From Candidatus Nomurabacteria bacterium (lineage in GTDB: Bacteria > Patescibacteriota > Minisyncoccia > Phycocordibacterales > UBA9973): 5,673 nucleotides of DNA. The translations under genes were made by a program, and so were the position numbers. Below the pieces are notes generated by a model. That model saw only the letters and a program-made list of their open reading frames with translations, did no database searches and had not been told where the DNA came from. The stretch's first letter is position 1. The number at the start of each line of letters is the position of its first letter. The DNA lies in the NCBI GenBank assembly GCA_026395935.1, contig JAPLXT010000085.1, positions 1-5,673 on the forward strand. Reading direction: 5' to 3'. This document shows positions 1-5,008 of this stretch, piece by piece.

Positions 1-655
1 TTTTCCATGGAAACACAAGCACCATTCCCACGAGCGAACGAATTGCAATTGAAAGAAAAACTAAAAGTAAAATGAATACGAAATATTTGTATTTATTTTC
101 CGTGATTTTTTCTTGCTCATAATTCATTTCTGGTTTTTTAATAACGAACATTAAAATACATAGAACAAGTAAAATTAAAATAAAAGGCCACGCGATGAAT
201 TGCCCATTTTTACCCAATATAGTTCCTATTAAGATGCCCAATGCTCCAGTGGCAACATAGATTCCTGGAGCAGTCGCTTTTTTAGGAGTTAAATTTAAAC
301 TGATACTGCCACCACCGACATGGAATAAAGCATTACCAAGTCCTGCAAAAATAATAGCTACGATTGGAAAAGATAAAAATGTAATAGCAGAAATTCCTAT
401 CAAAACACAACCTGAAAAAGCGACTGCTCGCGGAGATTTAAAATAATCAGAGCCAAGACCAAAAATCGACTGGAGTCCAAATGCTAAAATGTTATACAAA
501 ATTACAAAACTTATAAAATCTGTCGTGCTGTCAATCTGATTATTAAGAATACTAAAAATTACTGCGGCACAAATTCCGTCAACTATTGCGTGAATAGTTC
601 CATAAACAAAAAGATTTGCGGAAATATTTTTTAGTGATAATTTTTTGTATTCCAT
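1..655 (-). CDS. MFS-like multi-pass membrane transporter, C-terminus cut by window edge
   Basis: An open frame runs from an ATG at 655 to the left edge (218 residues visible, no stop). The protein is very hydrophobic, with about six or seven predicted membrane segments (roughly residues 12-36, 46-65, 76-97, 98-116, 131-148, 152-172, 189-216). The loop after the second segment carries GLGSDYFKSPR (66-76), a fair match to the major facilitator motif A pattern GxxxDxxxxxR. GLGNALFHVGGG (106-117) resembles the GLG-x-ALFHP-x-G region of fosmidomycin-resistance-type MFS proteins. A charged stretch (174-190) probably forms the central cytoplasmic loop between the two six-helix halves. The substrate cannot be read from the sequence. 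The start lies 7 bp after the stop of the HTH gene, so the two are probably co-transcribed and translationally coupled; no Shine-Dalgarno site is visible, only a T-run before the ATG. MFS membership is fairly likely; the subfamily is uncertain. Confidence 0.72.
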   Translation of the reverse strand, partial: MEYKKLSLKNISANLFVYGTIHAIVDGICAAVIFSILNNQIDSTTDFISFVILYNILAFGLQSIFGLGSDYFKSPRAVAFSGCVLIGISAITFLSFPIVAIIFAGLGNALFHVGGGSISLNLTPKKATAPGIYVATGALGILIGTILGKNGQFIAWPFILILLVLCILMFVIKKPEMNYEQEKITENKYKYFVFILLLVFLSIAIRSLVGMVLVFPWK

Positions 656-662
656 AAAAAAG

Positions 663-869
663 TTATTTTAATAAGTCATCAACTGAAACATCTAACGCTT
701 TGGCTATTTTTTGTAAAGTATAAATTGTTGGGTTAGTAATTCCACTTGTTTCAAGTTTGATAATTGAGGTATAAGAAACATCGGCGATTTTTGAGAGTCG
801 ATCTAGCGACAAGCCTTTGGCTTGTCTTAGTTTCTTTATATTCTTGCTGATTTTATTATCTTGTGCCAT
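663..869 (-). CDS. Small Xre/Cro-CI-type HTH transcriptional regulator
   Basis: This 68-residue protein is essentially one Xre/HTH_3 domain. It opens with KISKNIKKLRQAKGLS (6-21), followed by the helix-turn-helix LDRLSKIADVSYTSIIKLE (22-40), where 22-29 is the positioning helix and about 32-40 the recognition helix. It closes with the typical NPTIYTLQKIAKALDVSVDDLL (46-67). There is no extra effector or oligomerisation domain, so any signal sensing would have to be through the DNA-binding domain or a partner. Such proteins bind short palindromic operators as dimers. A perfect 12-bp palindrome lies 5-16 bp upstream of the start over the -10 box, so autoregulation is plausible. The MFS-like gene begins 7 bp downstream, suggesting this regulator controls that transporter. 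The ATG at 869 is the only sensible start: a -10 box lies just upstream, implying a leaderless message. The family call is secure; the target is inferred. Confidence 0.9.
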   Translation of the reverse strand: MAQDNKISKNIKKLRQAKGLSLDRLSKIADVSYTSIIKLETSGITNPTIYTLQKIAKALDVSVDDLLK

Positions 870-873
870 ACTT

Positions 874-903
874 GTATTATAATACTATTATTGATAGAAT
901 AAT
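874..903. promoter_or_regulatory. Candidate operator: two inverted repeats over the HTH gene promoter
   Basis: GTATTATAATAC at 874-885 is a perfect 12-bp palindrome that covers the -10 box. Next to it, ATTATT (887-892) and AATAAT (898-903) form a second inverted repeat with a 5-nt centre where the spacer and -35 region would be. Paired palindromes over a promoter directly upstream of an Xre-type regulator fit a repressor operator. The sequence is AT-rich, so the second, weaker repeat could easily be chance; the first is more convincing. Confidence 0.4.
876..881 (-). promoter_or_regulatory. -10 box of the HTH-transporter operon, predicted leaderless
   Basis: A perfect TATAAT reads on the minus strand from 881 to 876. 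Only 6 nt (ACAAGT) separate it from the A of the HTH start codon at 869, so transcription would begin at or next to the ATG and the mRNA would have practically no 5' leader. No good -35 box is seen at 16-18 bp spacing (the best nearby, ATGACA at 908-903, has a 21-bp spacer). The promoter may therefore be weak or need an activator. The start point is inferred from spacing alone. Confidence 0.5.
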
Positions 904-984
904 GTCATGCGAACTTATATCAAAATCATATTATTAGAATACATCTTTTCTTTAATTTTAACAAGAGAATTTTGTTTATTGTGC

Positions 985-1003
985 GTGCCAGTCTCACTGG
1001 CAC
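985..1003. other. Perfect 7-bp hairpin in the intergenic region
   Basis: GTGCCAG (985-991) pairs perfectly with CTGGCAC (997-1003) around the 5-nt loop TCTCA. On the plus strand it is followed by five A and six T (1004-1014), which is terminator-like but with the T-run displaced. On the minus strand no T-run follows. No plus-strand gene that would need a terminator is present, so I record it as structure without an assigned role. Confidence 0.4.
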
Positions 1004-1020
1004 AAAAATTTTTTCCGAAA

Positions 1021-1130
1021 ACCCCCAGTCCGAAACCCGCCCGCATTCCTCCCCAGACCCCTCCTGCGGGCGGGAAATCAGCCGAGGCAGGGCGAATCCA
1101 TTCCCCCAGACAAATTGTTTCGCCCCGCCG
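1021..1130. repeat. GC-rich palindromic island in the htpX-HTH intergenic region
   Basis: The stretch from about 886 to 1208 holds no credible gene. Within it, 1021-1130 is about 66% G+C (73 of 110 bases by my count), in contrast to AT-rich flanks. It contains a perfect 10-bp inverted repeat, CCCGCCCGCA (1036-1045) with TGCGGGCGGG (1065-1074). It also contains an 11-bp one, GGCAGGGCGAA (1086-1096) with TTCGCCCCGCC (1119-1129), with a single mismatch that would be a G-U pair in minus-strand RNA. ATTCCTCCCCAGAC (1045-1058) recurs as ATTCCCCCAGAC (1100-1111). GCCGAG occurs at 1081 and 1127. It resembles a miniature palindromic repeat element or a structured RNA relic. I know no named family for it, and no target-site duplication is evident. 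Confidence 0.4.
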
Positions 1131-1208
1131 AGTCCTTTTTAGTAGTTTTAATCATTTGGATTCTGCTCGAAATAACTTCGAACTTTGTCCAACAAACACC
1201 GCAAGTTC

Positions 1209-1234
1209 AAAAAATGCCCCACAGGGCATTTTTT
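1209..1234 (-). terminator. Rho-independent terminator of the lemA-htpX operon
   Basis: An 11-bp perfect stem (1209-1219 with 1224-1234) closes on the 4-nt loop 1220-1223. The core is TGCCC/GGGCA and the outer six pairs are A/T. In the minus-strand transcript the hairpin begins 4 nt after the htpX stop and ends in six U. Because the outer pairs are all A/T, it has a U-run in both directions. It closes the four-gene operon and insulates the downstream intergenic island and HTH gene from read-through. Confidence 0.85.
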
Positions 1235-1238
1235 GTTT

Positions 1239-2126
1239 TTACTGAGATCTCAATATTCTTATTCTTTCTTCGACTGGTGGATGAGTAGAGAATAAATTAC
1301 TAGCCTTTTTAGCAAAGGAGCCTGAACCTAGTGGATTAGCAATATAAAGGTGAGCAATAGCATTAGACTGGGTCTGCATAGGCCTGCCATATTGGCTAAT
1401 CTTCTCTAGGGCGCTTGCTAGGCCCTCTGGATAGCGTGTAAGGAGCGCACCAGATGCATCGGCTAAATACTCCCTTTTACGAGAAATAGCGAGCTGTATA
1501 AGGGTTGCAGCAATAGGGGCTAGAATTGCTACTACTATACCGATTATCATAAAAACTCCATTCCCTTCCCTATCATCGCGACGCCCGCCAAAGAAAGACA
1601 TGCGGATCATCATATCGGAAAGTATTGCAACGAAGCCCACAAGAACGACAGCGACGGTAGAGAGAAGTATATCCTTGTTCCCTATGTGACTCATCTCGTG
1701 AGCGATCACTCCTTCAAGTTCAACTTTATTCATAATGGAAAGAAGCCCAGTTGTGACTGCGACTACCGAATGATTCTTGTCTCTACCTGTCGCAAAAGCA
1801 TTTGGAGACGGATCTTCTATCACATAAATTTTTGGCATTGGAAGCCCTGCCGTAATCGCTAAATTCTCAACTAGTGTATAAAAGTCAAAATACTCTTCAC
1901 GTGTAGCGGGTTTGGCACGCGCTAGAGACAGAGCGATCTTGTCTGAATACCAATAACTCACAATATTCATCACAATGGAAAAAATTACAAAGAAGTAAAG
2001 AACGCTAGGATTGTTATACATTCTAGAAAATACAAAACCAAGACCTATCACAATGATAAAGAAGACACTCATAAGCATCCAAGTTTTCCAGACATTATTG
2101 GATTGTTGTGTGTAAAGTGTTGCCAT
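1239..2126 (-). CDS. htpX: HtpX, membrane-bound M48-family zinc metalloprotease
   Basis: HtpX cleaves misfolded or damaged inner-membrane proteins from the cytoplasmic side, overlapping in role with FtsH. This 295-residue copy is full length for the family. It has two N-terminal membrane helices (about 13-34 and 42-60), then a cytoplasmic part with the signature DPSPNAFATGR (105-115), and the zinc-binding HEMSH (143-147; His143 and His147 ligands, Glu144 catalytic). Two further helices follow (about 152-175 and 190-212). The third zinc ligand is Glu219 in SRKREYLAD, and the C-terminal STHPPVEERI (280-289) is typical. All catalytic residues are intact. The ATG lies 2 bp after the stop of the Gmad2-like gene, with no Shine-Dalgarno site, so translation is probably coupled. 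It is the last gene of the lemA operon, and its stop is followed by a terminator. The assignment is very secure. Confidence 0.97.
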   Translation of the reverse strand: MATLYTQQSNNVWKTWMLMSVFFIIVIGLGFVFSRMYNNPSVLYFFVIFSIVMNIVSYWYSDKIALSLARAKPATREEYFDFYTLVENLAITAGLPMPKIYVIEDPSPNAFATGRDKNHSVVAVTTGLLSIMNKVELEGVIAHEMSHIGNKDILLSTVAVVLVGFVAILSDMMIRMSFFGGRRDDREGNGVFMIIGIVVAILAPIAATLIQLAISRKREYLADASGALLTRYPEGLASALEKISQYGRPMQTQSNAIAHLYIANPLGSGSFAKKASNLFSTHPPVEERIRILRSQ

Positions 2127-2128
2127 TT

Positions 2129-2674
2129 TTATTCAATAATTATTGGGATTAAAATTGATTTATCATTCGCGCGAATATCAGAAGGATTGTCATTTTTAAT
2201 TTCAAAATAAGCATTACCTTTTGGAAGACCCTTTAAATCAATACTTCCCTTAAAATCTACTGGTCCCTCTGTCATCCAATCTGTTACTGATAATGCATGA
2301 CTATTCATTAAAACTTTTTTATTTGAATCCAATATATTGATTAAAATATTAGCTTCAAAAAAGTATCCTCCTTTGACAATCCCATAATAAGAAACAACAT
2401 CATGAACTTTTGAATTCGGTGCAATTGAGAAGATAACTAAATCTTCTTTGTTGCCTAAAATCTGGTCCCTATTCTCATTTGACAATTTATTACCCTTCCC
2501 CACATCTAGCGCTGTTGTATGTGCATATTCTTCACTATTTTTATAACTATCTGGGAAATATACTTCCTTATTCTGAAACATGTATCGCAAAGCAATTATC
2601 ATAAGAATGATAAGAATTAAAAGTAGAGCAGTATTTAGCTTTGACCCAAAAAACCAATATTTTTTCTTGTCCAT
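2129..2674 (-). CDS. Membrane-anchored Gmad2-like immunoglobulin-domain protein
   Basis: This is a 181-residue single-pass protein. It has a short basic N-terminus (KKK, 3-5), one hydrophobic helix (about 15-33), a polar linker (34-77) and a C-terminal beta-rich domain (about 78-181). The domain fits the Gmad2 type, an Ig-like fold named from spore-germination proteins and frequent in Parcubacteria-like proteins. Recognisable landmarks are GGYFFEANILINILDSNKKVL (102-122), DWMTEGPVDFKGSIDL (132-147) and NDNPSDIRANDKSILIPIII (161-180). The early sheet region (IAPNSKVHDVVSYYGIVKG, 84-102) diverges from the usual SP-x-x-G-x-x-V-x-SP form. The charge pattern suggests N-in topology with the domain outside the membrane. 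No enzyme motif is visible, so a binding or scaffold role is inferred. It sits 4 bp after the slipin gene and 2 bp before htpX, so it is probably part of the same membrane-maintenance unit. Domain call by recognition only, moderately confident. Confidence 0.75.
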   Translation of the reverse strand: MDKKKYWFFGSKLNTALLLILIILMIIALRYMFQNKEVYFPDSYKNSEEYAHTTALDVGKGNKLSNENRDQILGNKEDLVIFSIAPNSKVHDVVSYYGIVKGGYFFEANILINILDSNKKVLMNSHALSVTDWMTEGPVDFKGSIDLKGLPKGNAYFEIKNDNPSDIRANDKSILIPIIIE

Positions 2675-2678
2675 AAAA

Positions 2679-3446
2679 TTACATTATTTTGGATCCATCA
2701 CTTTTTATCATCTTCATTGCTTCAGCGACGGTCGTCATGAATTGTGCTGGGAATATTATTGTTGAATTTTTCTCTACGCTTATCTCCGCCATGGTCTGCA
2801 ACGTACGAAGCTGGAGTGCTACGGGATGAGCTGATATAACATCTGCGGCTTCTCCAAGCTTCTGAGCAGCTTGGAATTCTCCTTGAGCTGCAACGATTTT
2901 AGCACGGCGTTCACGTTCTGCCTCGGCTTCCTTAGCCATAGCTCTCTGCATGTTATCAGGTAATGTGATATCTTTAATCTCCACAGCTGTAACCTCAGCA
3001 CCCCAAGGACCAGTATGAGAATCTATGACATTTTTAATCTGAATATTAATATCACTTGTTTGAGATAATAATTGATCGAGCTGAAATTGCCCTACTACGT
3101 TTCGAACCGTTGTCTGACTAATCTGCTTCACAGCGTTATACACATTTTCAATAGCAACAACAGCTTTTTCCGCATCTACAATATGAAAATAAGCAACAGC
3201 GGCAATATCAATAGATACATTATCTTTCGTGATAATCTTCTGAGACGGAATTTCCATTGTGACAGTTCGCATCATGATGCGCGTCATCCTTTCAAAAATC
3301 GGAATAACATATATGAGCCCTGGGCCTCGTGTTCCCTTACTTTTTCCAAGAAAGAATATTACACCTTTTTCATATTGCTTCACAACCCTGATACCTGAAA
3401 GTAATATAATACCTAATGCTATACCTATGATTGTAAATGTATCCAT
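2679..3446 (-). CDS. SPFH/stomatin-like protein (slipin)
   Basis: Stomatin-type SPFH proteins are membrane-anchored, oligomerise into rings or cages, and organise membrane proteins and proteases. This 255-residue protein has an N-terminal hydrophobic anchor (about 4-20) and VVKQYEKGVIFFLGK (21-35), where the SPFH domain begins. The domain continues through GPGLIYVIPIFE (41-52), PSQKIITKDNVSIDI (67-81) and GAEVTAVEIKDITLPDNMQRAM (149-170). A charged coiled-coil stretch (AKEAEAERERRAKIVAAQGE, 171-190) follows, then the slipin-specific tail SAHPVALQLRTLQTM (205-219). Length and order match bacterial and archaeal stomatins such as p-stomatin. Many of these are paired with an NfeD gene; none is here, and its neighbours are LemA (20 bp upstream) and a Gmad2-like protein (4 bp downstream). 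In E. coli the SPFH protein QmcA is functionally linked to FtsH and HtpX, which makes the htpX gene in this operon meaningful. Family secure; exact role inferred. Confidence 0.93.
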   Translation of the reverse strand: MDTFTIIGIALGIILLSGIRVVKQYEKGVIFFLGKSKGTRGPGLIYVIPIFERMTRIMMRTVTMEIPSQKIITKDNVSIDIAAVAYFHIVDAEKAVVAIENVYNAVKQISQTTVRNVVGQFQLDQLLSQTSDINIQIKNVIDSHTGPWGAEVTAVEIKDITLPDNMQRAMAKEAEAERERRAKIVAAQGEFQAAQKLGEAADVISAHPVALQLRTLQTMAEISVEKNSTIIFPAQFMTTVAEAMKMIKSDGSKIM

Positions 3447-3466
3447 AAAAATTTATATGTTAGTTA

Positions 3467-4024
3467 TTAAAACTTTACTTCTACTGGGTTTTTTTCTACA
3501 CTGTCTTGTTCTAGCTCGAAGAATTCTAATGCTGTGAATTTAAACATACTTGCAATGATGTTACCGGGGAACATCTGGACTCCCGTATTGAAGTCACGAA
3601 CGTTACCGTTATAGAATCGGCGGGAAGCCATTATCTTATTCTCTGTATCTGAAAGCTCTCTTTGTAATTCCATAAAGTTTGCATTGGCCTTTAAATCAGG
3701 ATAAGCTTCTGAAATAGCAAACAAAGATTTCAAAGTACCTGATAATTCATTCTCAGCAAAACTCTTATCAGCCATACTTCCTCCCTGCATGGCCTTTGAG
3801 CGAGCTTCTGTCACCTTCTCAAACGCCGTAGATTCGTGGACGGCATAACCTTTCACTGTATTTACTAAATTGGGAATCAGGTCGTAACGGCGCTTCAACT
3901 GTACATCAATATCCGCCCATGCCTCTTGTGCACGATTCTTTAGACTAATAAAACCATTATATTTATAAATCAAAAACAAAACGAAGGCGACAATTATTCC
4001 TAAAACGATATATAATGTGGACAT
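3467..4024 (-). CDS. lemA: LemA family membrane protein
   Basis: This 185-residue protein has the full LemA layout. An N-terminal membrane helix (about 4-20) is followed by YNGFISLKNRAQEAWADIDVQL (22-43), KRRYDLIPNLVNTVKGYAVHE (44-64) and FEKVTEARSKA (68-78). Next come SEAYPDLKANANFMELQREL (105-124), then SDTENKIMASRRFYNGNVRDFN (125-146) and MFPGNIIASMFKF (151-163), ending in an acidic tail. The soluble part is a helical bundle. The biochemical function of LemA is not well defined; in many bacteria it sits next to htpX or other membrane-associated genes, and that association is seen here within one operon. It is the first gene after an extended -10 promoter, with a predicted leader of about 39 nt that has no Shine-Dalgarno site. 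The ATG at 4024 places the membrane helix right at the N-terminus, as expected. Assignment very secure. Confidence 0.96.
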   Translation of the reverse strand: MSTLYIVLGIIVAFVLFLIYKYNGFISLKNRAQEAWADIDVQLKRRYDLIPNLVNTVKGYAVHESTAFEKVTEARSKAMQGGSMADKSFAENELSGTLKSLFAISEAYPDLKANANFMELQRELSDTENKIMASRRFYNGNVRDFNTGVQMFPGNIIASMFKFTALEFFELEQDSVEKNPVEVKF

Positions 4025-4069
4025 AAATAAATTTGATTAAATGTTAATAAACGACTTAGATATTAATCT

Positions 4070-4097
4070 ATTATAGCACAAATGCCCCGCCGGTAAA
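4070..4097 (-). promoter_or_regulatory. Extended -10 promoter of the lemA-slipin-Gmad2-htpX operon
   Basis: On the minus strand TGCTATAAT (4078-4070) is a perfect extended -10 element. A weak -35 match, TTTACC (4097-4092), lies 16 bp upstream in the loop side of the secF terminator hairpin. Transcription would start near 4063, giving an AT-rich leader of about 39 nt before the lemA ATG. The placement directly after the secF hairpin implies that lemA-htpX is transcribed separately from secDF. The -10 is convincing; the -35 is doubtful. Confidence 0.6.
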
Positions 4098-4113
4098 CCG
4101 GCGGGGCATTTGT
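4078..4113 (-). terminator. GC-rich hairpin terminator after secF
   Basis: A perfect stem pairs 4078-4093 with 4098-4113 (16 bp, closing on TAAA or tighter), with a GCCCCGCCGG-type core. It starts 7 nt after the secF stop on the minus strand. The following U-run is short and interrupted (UUUGUGC), so termination efficiency through the intrinsic pathway is less certain than for the hairpin after htpX. The stem could also protect the 3' end of the secDF message. Its left arm overlaps the lemA -10 region. Confidence 0.75.
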
Positions 4114-4120
4114 TTAACTT

Positions 4121-5005
4121 TTATTTAGATTTTTTCTGCCAACCTTCCACAAAAACTAGCAATGGACTAGCTAAAAAGATACTTGAATATGTACCAAAGA
4201 ACATTCCAGCTGTAAGCATCATTGCGAACACTTTTGTGCTCTTAGGTCCAAAAAATACAAGCGCAAGCAAGGCGATTATAACTGTCGCGGAAGTTGCAAT
4301 TGAACGAGTATAAACTTGAGCAATACTATTACCAACTGTCTCTTCGAAAGTCTTCCAGTGACCCACACGAATGTTCTCTCTTATTCTGTCAAAGACAACG
4401 ATTGTGTCTGAAACAGAAAGACCAAGAACAGTAAGAATAGCCACGACAAACAGTGTATCTACTTCTACTCCATAAATATGGCTCAAGACTGCAAATACCC
4501 CTACTGGAATCATAATATCGTGTATGAGAGTGACAATTGCAATTAGACCATATCTCCAAGAAGAAACTGGCTTTGAAACTTTACGGAAAGAAAAAGCAAT
4601 CCAGAAAATAATACCAAGAGAAACGAGAATAAATGACAAGAGAGATTTGCGTACAAGTTCAGCACCGACTGATGGACCAATAGATGTAAAGCTCTTCTCT
4701 TTTGCATCTGCACCTAGGGCAGCAAGAATTGCTTGGTGCTCCTTGTCTGATACGGCACGAGTCTTGATGCTATAACCTTTCTCCCCTATTGGTTGAACCA
4801 AAGCTTGACCTAAAGACAAAGTGCTAAGATCTGTTTCAATAACACTCTGCTCTGGACGAACTGTGCTATATTCTACTTCTGTGAGAGAACCACCCTTAAA
4901 ATCAATACCGAGGTTTAAGCCAAAAGTTGCAATAGCGACAACAGACAATGTAACCAAAACTATTGAAATCCAAACGAATATTTTTTTGTGTTTAATTATG
5001 AACAT
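4121..5005 (-). CDS. secF: SecF, protein translocase accessory subunit
   Basis: SecF pairs with SecD in the membrane; the complex uses the proton gradient to pull exported proteins through SecYEG on the outer side. The 294-residue protein has a first membrane helix (about 9-30), then the signature GIDFKGGSLTEVEY (33-46) opening the small periplasmic-type P4 domain. After this come TSIGPSVGAELVRKSL (107-122) and a bundle of five membrane helices (about 123-140, 152-175, 181-198, 236-254, 258-286). The conserved VSDTIVVFDRIREN (198-211) holds Asp200 and Asp206, in the region important for proton movement. VYTRSIATSATV (231-242) is also typical. The length fits the compact bacterial form. It starts 3 bp after the secD stop, without a Shine-Dalgarno site, as expected for a coupled secDF pair, and is followed by a hairpin terminator. 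Very secure. Confidence 0.97.
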   Translation of the reverse strand: MFIIKHKKIFVWISIVLVTLSVVAIATFGLNLGIDFKGGSLTEVEYSTVRPEQSVIETDLSTLSLGQALVQPIGEKGYSIKTRAVSDKEHQAILAALGADAKEKSFTSIGPSVGAELVRKSLLSFILVSLGIIFWIAFSFRKVSKPVSSWRYGLIAIVTLIHDIMIPVGVFAVLSHIYGVEVDTLFVVAILTVLGLSVSDTIVVFDRIRENIRVGHWKTFEETVGNSIAQVYTRSIATSATVIIALLALVFFGPKSTKVFAMMLTAGMFFGTYSSIFLASPLLVFVEGWQKKSK

Positions 5006-5008
5006 AAA

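Noticed and set aside
1021..1130. CRISPR-like or insertion-sequence interpretation of the repeated CCCCAGA motifs
   Set aside because: The repeats are short, imperfect and unevenly spaced, and there is no transposase, spacer pattern or target-site duplication.
1160..1208. Possible tRNA remnant, suggested by GTTCGAA on the minus strand
   Set aside because: The TTCGAA-type motif is part of a short inverted repeat; no acceptor stem, anticodon arm or D arm can be built around it.
907..1245. Plus-strand open frame of 112 codons in the intergenic region
   Set aside because: It reads through the GC-rich island giving a Pro/Arg/Ser-rich low-complexity product, and its last codons are the terminator hairpin. 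It has no domain and no promoter or RBS, and it runs against all neighbours. Most likely it is open by composition.
2819..3001. A 60-codon minus-strand frame inside the slipin gene
   Set aside because: It is an out-of-frame overlap of the conserved SPFH coding sequence, with no start signal or recognisable product.
2580..3537. Several plus-strand open frames opposite the slipin and Gmad2-like genes
   Set aside because: They are antisense shadows of well-supported coding genes with no independent family features.
4044..4066. Weak stem in the lemA leader (TTAATA with TATTAA, 11-nt loop)
   Set aside because: Six A/T pairs with a long loop in AT-rich DNA are expected by chance; not a riboswitch or attenuator.
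4110..4775. Plus-strand open frames opposite secF
   Set aside because: They are antisense to a conserved gene; one even starts within the terminator stem. No support for expression.
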